Assembly: GCA_032718475.1 (NCBI GenBank)
Contig: JAUCBJ010006537.1
Span: 59,741 to 123,740, forward strand
DNA: 64,000 nt
Source of the DNA: Nemertoderma westbladi
Taxonomy: Eukaryota > Xenacoelomorpha > Nemertodermatida > Nemertodermatidae
Reading direction: 5' to 3'
The translations under genes were made by a program, and so were the position numbers. Shown in pieces: positions 8,696 to 21,187 of this stretch (position 1 is its first letter; the number at the start of each line of letters is the position of its first letter). Below the pieces are notes generated by a model. The model was not told the origin of the DNA. It saw nothing but the letters and a program-made list of their open reading frames with translations, and did no database searches.

Positions 8696-11401
8696 AATAG
8701 CCATACAACTGTGAAAGTGAAAGTTAGTTATTGCATACGGAATAGCCATACAACTGTGAAAGTGAAAGTTAGTTATTGCATACGGAATAGCCATACAACT
8801 GCGAAAGTGAAAGTTATTTATTGCATACGGAATAGCCATACAACAGTGAAAGTGAAAGTTAGTTATTGCATACGGAATAGCCATACAAATGTGAAAGTGA
8901 AAGTTAGTTATTGCATACGGAATAGCCTTACAACTGTGAAAGTGAAAGTTAGTTATTGCATACGGAATAGCCATACAACTGTGAAAGTGAAAGTTAGTTA
9001 TTGCATACGGAATAGCCATACAACTGTGAAAGTGAAAGTTAGTTATGGCATACGGAATAGCCATACAACTGTGAAAGTGAAAGTTAGTTATTACATACGG
9101 AATAGCCATACAACTGTGAAAGTGAAAGTTAGTTATTACATACGGAATAGCCATACAACTGTGAAAGTGAAAGTTAGTTATTACATACGGAATAGCCATA
9201 CAACTGTGAAAGTGAAAGTTAGTTATTACATACGGAATAGCCATACAACTGTGAAAGTGAAAGTTAGTTATTGCATACGGAATAGCCATACAACTGTGAA
9301 AGTGAAAGTTAGTTATTGCATACGGAATAGCCTTACAACTGTGAAAGTGAAAGTTAGTTATTGCATACGGAATAGCCATACAACTGTGAAAGTGAAAGTT
9401 AGTTATTGCATACGGAATAGCCATACAACTGTGAAAGTGAAAGTTAGTTATGGCATACGGAATAGCCATACAACTGTGAAAGTGAAAGTTAGTTATTACA
9501 CACGGAATAGCCATACAACTGTGAAAGTGAAAGTTAGTTATTACATACGGAATAGCCATACAACTGTGAAAGTGAAAGTTAGTTATTACATACGGAATAG
9601 CCATACAACTGTGAAAGTGAAAGTTAGTTATTGCATACGGAATAGCCATACAACTGTGAAAGTGAAAGTTAGTTATTGCATACGGAATAGCCATACAACT
9701 GTGAAAGTGAAAGTTAGTTATTGCATACGGAATAGCCATACAACTGCGAAAGTGAAAGTTATTTATTGCATACGGAATAGCCATACAACAGTGAAAGTGA
9801 AAGTTAGTTATTGCATACGGAATAGCCATACAAATGTGAAAGTGAAAGTTAGTTATTGCATACGGAATAGCCTTACAACTGTGAAAGTGAAAGTTAGTTA
9901 TTGCATACGGAATAGCCATACAACTGTGAAAGTGAAAGTTAGTTATTGCATACGGAATAGCCATACAACTGTGAAAGTGAAAGTTAGTTATGGCATACGG
10001 AATAGCCATACAACTCTGAAAGTGAAAGTTAGTTATTACATACGGAATAGCCATACAACTGTGAAAGTGAAAGTTAGTTATTACATACGGAATAGCCATA
10101 CAACTGTGAAAGTGAAAGTTAGTTATTACATACGGAATAGCCATACAACTGTGAAAGTGAAAGTTAGTTATTACATACGGAATAGCCATACAACTGTGAA
10201 AGTGAAAGTTAGTTATTGCATACGGAATAGCCATACAACTGTGAAAGTGAAAGTTAGTTATTGCATACGGAATAGCCTTACAACTGTGAAAGTGAAAGTT
10301 AGTTATTGCATACGGAATAGCCATACAACTGTGAAAGTGAAAGTTAGTTATTGCATACGGAATAGCCATACAACTGTGAAAGTGAAAGTTAGTTATGGCA
10401 TACGGAATAGCCATACAACTGTGAAAGTGAAAGTTAGTTATTACATACGGAATAGCCATACAACTGTGAAAGTGAAAGTTAGTTATTACATACGGAATAG
10501 CCATACAACTGTGAAAGTGAAAGTTAGTTATTACATACGGAATAGCCATACAACTGTGAAAGTGAAAGTTAGTTATTGCATACGGAATAGCCATACAACT
10601 GTGAAAGTGAAAGTTAGTTATTGCATACGGAATAGCCATACAACTGTGAAAGTGAAAGTTAGTTATTGCATACGGAATAGCCATACAACTGTGAAAGTGA
10701 AAGTTAGTTATTGCATACGGAATAGCCATACAACTGTGAAAGTAAAAGTTAGTTATTGCATACGGAATAGCCATACAACTGTGAAAGTGAAAGTTAGTTA
10801 TTGCATACGGAATAGCCATACAACTGTGAAAGTGAAAGTTAGTTATTGCATACGGAATAGCCATACAACTGTGAAAGAGAAAAATAGTTATTGCATACGG
10901 AATAGCCATACAACTGTGAAAGAGAAAGTTAGTTATTGCATACGGAATAGCCATACAACTGTGAAAGTAAAAGTTAGTTATTGCATACGGAATAGCCATA
11001 CAACTGTGAAAGTGAAAGTTAGTTATTGCATACGGAATAGCCATACAACTGTGAAAGTGAAAGTTAGTTATTGCATACGGAATAGCCATACAACTGTGAA
11101 AGTGAAAGTTAGTTATTGCATACGGAATAGCCATACAACTGTGAAAGTGAAAGTTAGTTATTGCATACGGAATAGCCATACAACTGTGAAAGTGAAAGTT
11201 AGTTATTGCATACGGAATAGCTATACAACTGTGAAAGTGAAAGTTAGTTATTGCATACGGAATAGCCATACAACTGTGAAAGTGAAAGTTAGTTATTGTA
11301 TACGGAAAATCCATACAACTGTGAAAGTGAAAGTTAGTTATTGTATACGGAAAATCCATACAACTGTGAAAGTGAAAGTTAGTTATTGTATACGGAAAAT
11401 C
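8696..11401. repeat. Satellite block 1: 60 regular 45-bp monomers with nested 945/405-bp higher-order repeat
   Basis: This is the only long edge stretch with no length variant. Rare bases recur at fixed distances: gcgaaag at 8801 and 9746, caaatgtg at 8886 and 9831, and ttatggc at 9046, 9451, 9991 and 10396. These give a 945-bp (21-monomer) repeat containing a 405-bp (9-monomer) sub-repeat. A ttacatacgg variant clusters at 9091-10540. The last three monomers read acggaaaatccatac (about 11303, 11348, 11393). Confidence 0.9.
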
Positions 11402-13373
11402 CATACATACAACTGTGAAACTGAAAGTTAGTTATTGCATACGGAATAGCCATACAACTGTGAAAGAGAAAGTTAGTTATTGCATACGGAATAGCCATAC
11501 AACTGTGAAAGTGAAAGTTAGTTATTGCATACGGAATAGCCATACAACTGTGAAAGAGAAAGTTAGTTATTGCATACGGAATAGCCATACATACAACTGT
11601 GAAAGTGAAAGTTAGTTATTGCATACGGAATAGCCATACAACTGTGAAAGAGAAAGTTAGTTATTGCATACGGAATAGCCATACAACTGTGAAAGTGAAA
11701 GTTAGTTATTGTATACGGAATAGCCATACAACTGTGAAAGAGAAAAATAGTTATTGCATACGGAATAGCCATACAACTGTGAAAGAGAAAGTTAGTTATT
11801 GCATACGGAATAGCCATACAACAGTGAAAGTGAAAGTTAGTTATTGCATACGGAATAGCCATACAACTGTGAAAGAGAAAAATAGTTATTGCATACGGAA
11901 TAGCCATACAACTGTGAAAGAGAAAGTTAGTTATTGCATACGGAATAGCCATACAACAGTGAAAGTGAAAGTTAGTTATTGCATACGGAATAGCCATACA
12001 ACTGTGAAAGTAAAAGTTAGTTATTGCATACGGAATAGCCATACAACTGTGAAAGTGAAAGTTAGTTATTGCATACGGAATAGCCATACAACTGTGAAAG
12101 AGAAAGTTAGTTATTGCATACGGAATAGCCATACAACTGTGAAAGTGAAAGTTAGTTATTGCATACGGAATAGCCATACAACTGTGAAAGAGAAAGTTAG
12201 TTATTGCATACGGAATAGCCATACAACAGTGAAAGTGAAAGTTAGTTATTGCATACGGAATAGCCATACAACTGTGAAAGAGAAAAATAGTTATTGCATA
12301 CGGAATAGCCATACAACTGTGAAAGAGAAAGTTAGTTATTGCATACGGAATAGCCATACAACAGTGAAAGTGAAAGTTAGTTATTGCATACGGAATAGCC
12401 ATACAACTGTGAAAGTAAAAGTTAGTTATTGCATACGGAATAGCCATACATACAACTGTGAAAGTGAAAGTTAGTTATTGCATACGGAATAGCCATACAT
12501 ACAACTGTGAAAGTGAAAGTTAGTTATTGCATACGGAATAGCCATGCAACTGTGAAAGAGAAAAATAGTTATTGCATACGGAATAGCCATACAACTGTGA
12601 AAGTGAAAGTTAGTTATTGCATACGGAATAGCCATACAACTGTGAAAGTAAAAGTTAGTTATTGCATACGGAATAGCCATACATACAACTGTGAAAGTGA
12701 AAGTTAGTTATTGCATACGGAATAGCCATACATACAACTGTGAAAGTGAAAGTTAGTTATTGCATACGGAATAGCCATGCAACTGTGAAAGAGAAAAATA
12801 GTTATTGCATACGGAATAGCTATACAACTGTGAAAGTGAAAGTTAGTTATTGCATACGGAATAGCCATGCAACTGTGAAAGAGAAAAATAGTTATTGCAT
12901 ACGGAATAGCCATACAACTGTGAAAGTGAAAGTTAGTTATTGCATACGGAATAGCCATACATACAACTGTGAAAGTGAAAGTTAGTTATTGCATACGGAA
13001 TAGCCATGCAACTGTGAAAGTGAAAGTTAGTTATTGCATACGGAATAGCCATACAACTGTGAAAGTGAAAGTTAGTTATTGCATACGGAATAGCCATACA
13101 ACAGTGAAAGTGAAAGTTAGTTATTGCATACGGAATAGCCATACAACTGTGAAAGTAAAAGTTAGTTATTGCATACGGAATAGCCATACAACTGTGAAAG
13201 TGAAAGTTAGTTATTGCATACGGAATAGCCATACAACTGTGAAAGAGAAAAATAGTTATTGCATACGGAATAGCCATACAACTGTGAAAGAGAAAGTTAG
13301 TTATTGCATACGGAATAGCCTTACAGCTGTGAAAGTGAAAGTTAGTTATTGCATACGGAATAGTCATACATAC
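11402..13373. repeat. Satellite block 2: first 49-bp monomers, mixed A, B, C and D classes
   Basis: The extra cata (catacatacaactg) appears first at about 11402. It recurs near 11588, 12448, 12496, 12681, 12729, 12959 and 13368, ending every open frame there. C-class monomers (gagaaagtt) alternate with A for several hundred bases, and an acagtgaaag variant recurs (11822, 11957, 12227, 12362, 13102). Confidence 0.85.
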
Positions 13374-16300
13374 AACTGTGAAAGTGAAAGTTAGTTATTG
13401 CATACGGAATAGCCATACAACTGTGAAAGAGAAAAATAGTTATTGCATACGGAATAGCCATACAACCCTGAAAGTGAAAGTTAGTTATTGCATACGGAAT
13501 AGCCATACAACTGTGAAAGTGAAAGTTAGTTATTGCATACGGAATAGCCATACAACCCTGAAAGTGAAAGTTAGTTATTGCATACGGAATAGCCATACAA
13601 CTGTGAAAGTGAAAGTTAGTTATTGCATACGGAATAGCCATACAACTGTGAAAGTAAAAGTTAGTTATTGCATACGGAATAGCCATACAACTGTGAAAGT
13701 AAAAGTTAGTTATTGCATACGGAATAGCCATACAACTGTGAAAGTGAAAGTTAGTTATTGCATACGGAATAGCCATACAACTGTGAAAGAGAAAAATAGT
13801 TATTGCATACGGAATAGCCATACAACTGTGAAAGTGAAAGTTAGTTATTGTATACGGAATAGCCATACAACTGTGAAAGTGAAAGTTAGTTATTGCATAC
13901 GGAATAGCCATACAACTGTGAAAGTAAAAGTTAGTTATTGCATACGGAATAGCCATACAACTGTGAAAGTGAAAGTTAGTTATTGCATACGGAATAGCCA
14001 TACAACTGTGAAAGTAAAAGTTAGTTATTGCATACGGAATAGCCATACAACTGTGAAAGTGAAAGTTAGTTATTGCATACGGAATAGCCATACAACTGTG
14101 AAAGTGAAAGTTAGTTATTGCATACGGAATAGCCATACAACTGTGAAAGAGAAAAATAGTTATTGCATACGGAATAGCCATACAACTGTGAAAGAGAAAA
14201 ATAGTTATTGCATACGGAATAGCCATACAACTGTGAAAGTGAAAGTTAGTTATTGCATACGGAATAGCCATACAACTGTGAAAGAGAAAAATAGTTATTG
14301 CATACGGAATAGCCATACAACTGTGAAAGAGAAAAATAGTTATTGCATACGGAATAGCCATACAACTGTGAAAGTGAAAGTTATTTATTGCATACGGAAT
14401 AGCCATACAACTGTGAAAGAGAAAAATAGTTATTGCATACGGAATAGCCATACAACTGTGAAAGTGAAAGTTAGTTATTGCATACGGAATAGCCATACAA
14501 CTGTGAAAGTGAAAGTTAGTTATTGCATACGGAATAGCCATACAACTGTGAAAGTGAAAGTTAGTTATTGCATACGGAATAGCCATACAACTGTGAAAGA
14601 GAAAAATAGTTATTGCATACGGAATAGCCATACATACAACCCTGAAAGTGAAAGTTAGTTATTGCATACAGAATAGCCATACAACTGTGAAAGAGAAAAA
14701 TAGTTATTGCATACGGAATAGCCATACAACTGTGAAAGTGAAAGTTAGTTATTGCATACGGAATAGCCATACAACTGTGAAAGTGAAAGTTAGTTATTGC
14801 ATACGGAATAGCCATACAACTGTGAAAGTAAAAGTTAGTTATTGCATACGGAATAGCCATACAACTGTGAAAGTGAAAGTTAGTTATTGCATACGGAATA
14901 GCCATACATACAATTGTGAAAGTGAAAGTTAGTTATTGCATACGGAATAGCCATACAACTGTGAAAGTAAAAGTTAGTTATTGCATACGGAATAGCCATA
15001 CAACTGTGAAAGTAAAAGTTAGTTATTGCATACGGAATAGCCATACAACTGTGAAAGTGAAAGTTAGTTATTGCATACGGAATAGCCATACAACTGTGAA
15101 AGTGAAAGTTAGTTATTGCATACGGAATAGCCATACAACTGTGAAAGAGAAAAATAGTTATTGCATACGGAATAGCCATACAACTGTGAAAGTGAAAGTT
15201 AGTTATTGCATACGGAATAGCCATACAACTGTGAAAGAGAAAAATAGTTATTGCATACGGAATAGCCATACATACAACCCTGAAAGTGAAAGTTAGTTAT
15301 TGCATACGGAATAGCCATACAACTGTGAAAGTGAAAGTTAGTTATTGCATACGGAATAGCCATACAACTGTGAAAGTAAAAGTTAGTTATTGCATACGGA
15401 ATAGCCATACAACTGTGAAAGAGAAAAATAGTTATTGCATACGGAATAGCCATACAACTGTGAAAGTGAAAGTTAGTTATTGCATACGGAATAGCCATAC
15501 AACTGTGAAAGTGAAAGTTAGTTATTGCATACGGAATAGCCATACAACTGTGAAAGTGAAAGTTAGTTATTGCATACGGAATAGCCATACAACTGTGAAA
15601 GTGAAAGTTAGTTATTGCATACGGAATAGCCATACAACTGTGAAAGTGAAAGTTAGTTATTGCATACGGAATAGCCATACAACTGTGAAAGAGAAAAATA
15701 GTTATTGCATACGGAATAGCCATACAACTGTGAAAGAGAAAAATAGTTATTGCATACGGAATAGCCATACAACTGTGAAAGTGAAAGTTAGTTATTGCAT
15801 ACGGAATAGCCATACAACTGTGAAAGTGAAAGTTAGTTATTGCATACGGAATAGCCATACAACTGTGAAAGTGAAAGTTAGTTATTGCATACGGAATAGC
15901 CATACAACTGTGAAAGTGAAAGTTAGTTATTGCATACGGAATAGCCATACAACTGTGAAAGAGAAAAATAGTTATTGCATACGGAATAGCCATACAACTG
16001 TGAAAGTGAAAGTTAGTTATTGCATACGGAATAGCCATACAACTGTGAAAGAGAAAAATAGTTATTGCATACGGAATAGCCATACAACTGTGAAAGAGAA
16101 AAATAGTTATTGCATACGGAATAGCCATACAACTGTGAAAGTGAAAGTTAGTTATTGCATACGGAATAGCCATACAACTGTGAAAGAGAAAAATAGTTAT
16201 TGCATACGGAATAGCCATACAACTGTGAAAGAGAAAAATAGTTATTGCATACGGAATAGCCATACACCTGTGAATGTGAAAGTTAGTTATTGCATACGGA

Positions 16301-18392
16301 ATGGCCATACAACCCTGAAAGTGAAAGTTAGTTATTGCATACGGAATAGCCATACAACTGTGAAAGTGAAAGTTAGTTATTGCATACGGAATAGCCATAC
16401 AACTGTGAAAGTAAAAGTTAGTTATTGCATACGGAATAGCCATACAACTGTGAAAGAGAAAAATAGTTATTGCATACGGAATAGCCATACAACTGTGAAA
16501 GTGAAAGTTAGTTATTGCATACGGAATAGCCAGCCATACAACTGTGAAAGTGAAAGTTAGTTATTGCATACGGAATAGCCATACAACTGTGAAAGTGAAA
16601 GTTAGTTATTGCATACGGAATAGCCATACAACTGTGAAAGAGAAAAATAGTTATTGCATACGGAATAGCCATACAACTGTGAAAGTGAAAGTTAGTTATT
16701 GCATACGGAATAGCCATACAACTGTGAAAGAGAAAAATAGTTATTGCATACGGAATAGCCATACATACAACCCTGAAAGTGAAAGTTAGTTATTGCATAC
16801 GGAATAGCCATACAACTGTGAAAGTGAAAGTTAGTTATTGCATACGGAATAGCCATACAACTGTGAAAGTAAAAGTTAGTTATTGCATACGGAATAGCCA
16901 TACAACTGTGAAAGTGAAAGTTAGTTATTGCATACGGAATAGCCATACAACTGTGAAATAGAAAAATAGTTATTGCATACGGAATAGCCATACAACTGTG
17001 AAAGTGAAAGTTAGTTATTGCATACGGAATAGCCATACAACTGTGAAAGTGAAAGTTAGTTATTGCATACGGAATAGCCATACAACTGTGAAAGAGAAAA
17101 ATAGTTATTGCATACGGAATAGCCATACAACTGTGAAAGTGAAAGTTAGTTATTGCATACGGAATAGCCATACAACTGTGAAAGAGAAAAATAGTTATTG
17201 CATACGGAATAGCCATACAACTGTGAAAGTGAAAGTTAGTTATTGCATACGGAATAGCCATACAACTGTGAAAGAGAAAAATAGTTATTGCATACGGAAT
17301 AGCCATACATACAACCCTGAAAGTGAAAGTTAGTTATTGCATACGGAATAGCCATACAACTGTGAAAGTGAAAGTTAGTTATTGCATACGGAATAGCCAT
17401 ACAACTGTGAAAGTAAAAGTTAGTTATTGCATACGGAATAGCCATACAACTGTGAAAGTGAAAGTTAGTTATTGCATACGGAATAGCCATACAACTGTGA
17501 AAGAGAAAAATAGTTATTGCATACGGAATAGCCATACAACTGTGAAAGTGAAAGTTAGTTATTGCATACGGAATAGCCATACAACTGTGAAAGTGAAAGT
17601 TAGTTATTGCATACGGAATAGCCATACAACTGTGAAAGAGAAAAATAGTTATTGCATACGGAATAGCCATACAACTGTGAAAGTGAAAGTTAGTTATTGC
17701 ATACGGAATAGCCATACAACTGTGAAAGTGAAAGTTAGTTATTGCATACGGAATAGCCATACAACTGTGAAAGAGAAAAATAGTTATTGCATACGGAATA
17801 GCCATACATACAACCCTGAAAGTGAAAGTTAGTTATTGCATACGGAATAGCCATACAACTGTGAAAGTGAAAGTTAGTTATTGCATACGGAATAGCCATA
17901 CAACTGTGAAAGTGAAAGTTAGTTATTGCACACGGAATAGCCATACAACTGTGAAAGTGAAAGTTAGTTATTGCATACGGAATAGCCATACAACTGTGAA
18001 AGTAAAAGTTAGTTATTGCATACGGAATAGCCATACAACTGTGAAAGTAAAAGTTAGTTATTGCATACGGAATAGCCATACAACTGTGAAAGTAAAAGTT
18101 AGTTATTGCATACGGAATAGCCATACAACTGTGAAAGAGAAAAATAGTTATTGCATACGGAATAGCCATACAACTGTGAAAGTAAAAGTTAGTTATTGCA
18201 TACGGAATAGCCATACAACTGTGAAAGTGAAAGTTAGTTATTGCATACGGAATAGCCATACAACTGTGAAAGAGAAAAATAGTTATTGCATACGGAATAG
18301 CCATACAACTGTGAAAGTGAAAGTTAGTTATTGCATACGGAATAGCCATACAACTGTGAAAGAGAAAAATAGTTATTGCATACGGAATAGCC
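13374..18392. repeat. Satellite block 3: units opened by atacatacaaccctg
   Basis: Units begin with a 49-bp monomer whose left end is ccctg instead of ctgtg, at 14630, 15268, 16761, 17305, 17804 and 18393. The distances are 638, 1493, 544, 499 and 589 bp, each a multiple of 45 plus 4 or 8. Most open with A and D monomers soon after the marker and close with a B monomer. A 4-bp agcc duplication at about 16530 gives another off-length unit. Confidence 0.85.
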
Positions 18393-21187
18393 ATACATAC
18401 AACCCTGAAAGTGAAAGTTAGTTATTGCATACGGAATAGCCATACAACTGTGAAAGTGAAAGTTAGTTATTGCATACGGAATAGCCATACAACTGTGAAA
18501 GTAAAAGTTAGTTATTGCATACGGAATAGCCATACAACTGTGAAAGTAAAAGTTAGTTATTGCATACGGAATAGCCATACAACTGTGAAAGTGAAAGTTA
18601 GTTATTGCATACGGAAAAGCCATACAACTGTGAAAGAGAAAAATAGTTATTGCATACGGAATAGCCATACAACTGTGAAAGTGAAAGTTAGTTATTGCAT
18701 ACGGAATAGCCATACAACTACAACTGTGAAAGAGAAAAATAGTTATTGCATACGGAATAGCCATACAACTGTGAAAGTGAAAGTTAGTTATTGCATACGG
18801 AATAGCCATACAACTGTGAAAGAGAAAGTTAGTTATTGAATACGGAATAGCCATACATACAACTCTGAAAGTGAAAGTTAGTTATTGCATACGGAATAGC
18901 CATACAACTGTGAAAGAGAAAAATAGTTATTGCATACGGAATAGCCATACAACTGTGAAAGAGAAAGTTAGTTAGTGCATACGGAATAGCCATACAACTG
19001 TGAAAGTGAAAGTTAGTTATTGCATACGGAATAGCCATACAACTGTGAAAGAGAAAAATAGTTATTGCATACGGAATAGAAATACAACTGTGAAAGAGAA
19101 AAATAGTTATTGCATACGGAATAGCCATACAACTGTGAAAGTGAAAGTTAGTTATTGCATACGGAATAGCCATACAACTGTGAAAGTGAAAGTTAGTTAT
19201 TGCATACGGAATAGAAATACAACTGTGAAAGAGAAAAATAGTTATTGCATACGGAATAGCCATACAACTGTGAAAGTGAAAGTTAGTTATTGCATACGGA
19301 ATAGCCATACAACTGTGAAAGTGAAAGTTAGTTAGTGCATACGGAATAGCCATACAACTGTGAAAGTGAAAGTTAGTTATTGCATACGGAATAGAAATAC
19401 AACTGTGAAAGAGAAAAATAGTTATTGCATACGGAATAGCCATACAACTGTGAAAGAGAAAGTTAGTTAGTGCATACGGAATAGCCATACAACTGTGAAA
19501 GTGAAAGTTAGTTATTGCATACGGAATAGCCATACAACTGTGAAAGTGAAAGTTAGTTATTGCATACGGAATAGCCATACAACTGTGAAAGAGAAAGTTA
19601 GTTATTGCATACGGAATAGCCATACAACTGTGAAAGTGAAAGTTAGTTATTGCATACGGAATAGCCATACAACTGTGAAAGTGAAAGTTAGTTATTGCAT
19701 ACGGAATAGCCATACAACTGTGAAAGAGAAAGTTAGTTATTGCATACGGAATAGCCATACAACTGTGAAAGAGAAAAATAGTTATTGCATACGGAATAGC
19801 CATACAACTGTGAAAGTGAAAGTTAGTTATTGCATACGGAATAGCCATACAACTGTGAAAGTGAAAGTTAGTTATTGCATACGGAATAGCCATACAACTG
19901 TGAAAGTGAAAGTTAGTTATTGCATACGGAATAGACATACAACTGTGAAAGTGAAAGTTAGTTATTGCATACGGAATAGCCATACAACTGTGAAAGAGAA
20001 AGTTAGTTATTGCATACGGAATAGACATACAACTGTGAAAGAGAAAAATAGTTATTGCATACGGAATAGCCATACAACTGTGAAAGTGAAAGTTAGTTAT
20101 TGCATACGGAATAGACATACAACTGTGAAAGTGAAAGTTAGTTATTGCATACGGAATAGCCATACAACTGTGAAAGAGAAAGTTAGTTATTACATACGGA
20201 ATAGCCATACAACTGTGAAAGTGAAAGTTAGTTATTGCATACGGAATAGCCATACAACTGTGAAAGAGAAAGTTAGTTATTGCATACGGAATAGCCATAC
20301 AACTGTGAAAGAGAAAAATAGTTATTGCATACGGAATAGCCATACAACTGTGAAAGTGAAAGTTAGTTATTGCATACGGAATAGACATACAACTGTGAAA
20401 GAGAAAAATAGTTATTGCATACGGAATAGCCATACAACTGTGAAAGTGAAAGTTAGTTATTGCATACGGAATAGCCATACAACTGTGAAAGAGAAAAATA
20501 GTTATTGCATACGGAATAGCCATACAACTGTGAAAGTGAAAGTTAGTTATTGCATACGGAATAGCCATACAACTGTGAAAGTGAAAGTTAGTTATTGCAT
20601 ACGGAATAGCCATACAACTGTGAAAGTGAAAGTTAGTTATTGCATACGGAATAGCCATACAACTGTGAAAGTGAAAGTTAGTTATTGCATACGGAATAGC
20701 CATACAACTGTGAAAGAGAAAGTTAGTTATTGCATACGGAATAGCCATACAACTGTGAAAGAGAAAAATAGTTATTGCATACGGAATAGCCATACAACTG
20801 TGAAAGAGAAAGTTAGTTATTGCATACGGAATAGACATACAACTGTGAAAGAGAAAAATAGTTATTGCATACGGAATAGCCATACAACTGTGAAAGTGAA
20901 AGTTAGTTATTGCATACGGAATAGCCATACAACTGTGAAAGAGAAAAATAGTTATTGCATACGGAATAGCCATACAACTGTGAAAGTGAAAGTTAGTTAT
21001 TGCATACGGAATAGCCATACAACTGTGAAAGTGAAAGTTAGTTATTGCATACGGAATAGCCATACAACTGTGAAAGAGAAAAATAGTTATTGCATACGGA
21101 ATAGCCATACAACTGTGAAAGTGAAAGTTAGTTATTGCATACGGAATAGCCATACAACTGTGAAAGAGAAAAATAGTTATTGCATAC
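18393..21187. repeat. Satellite block 4: variants tagaaatac, tagacatac and ttagtgcat
   Basis: Local private variants mark this block. ttagtgcat (an in-frame stop on plus) occurs at three places around 18976, 19336 and 19471, spaced 360 and 135 bp. tagaaatac occurs near 19080, 19210 and 19390. tagacatac becomes common from about 19930. One 51-bp monomer (catacaactacaactg) lies near 18715. Otherwise the monomers are 45 bp, giving a single minus-strand open frame of 789 codons. Confidence 0.85.
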
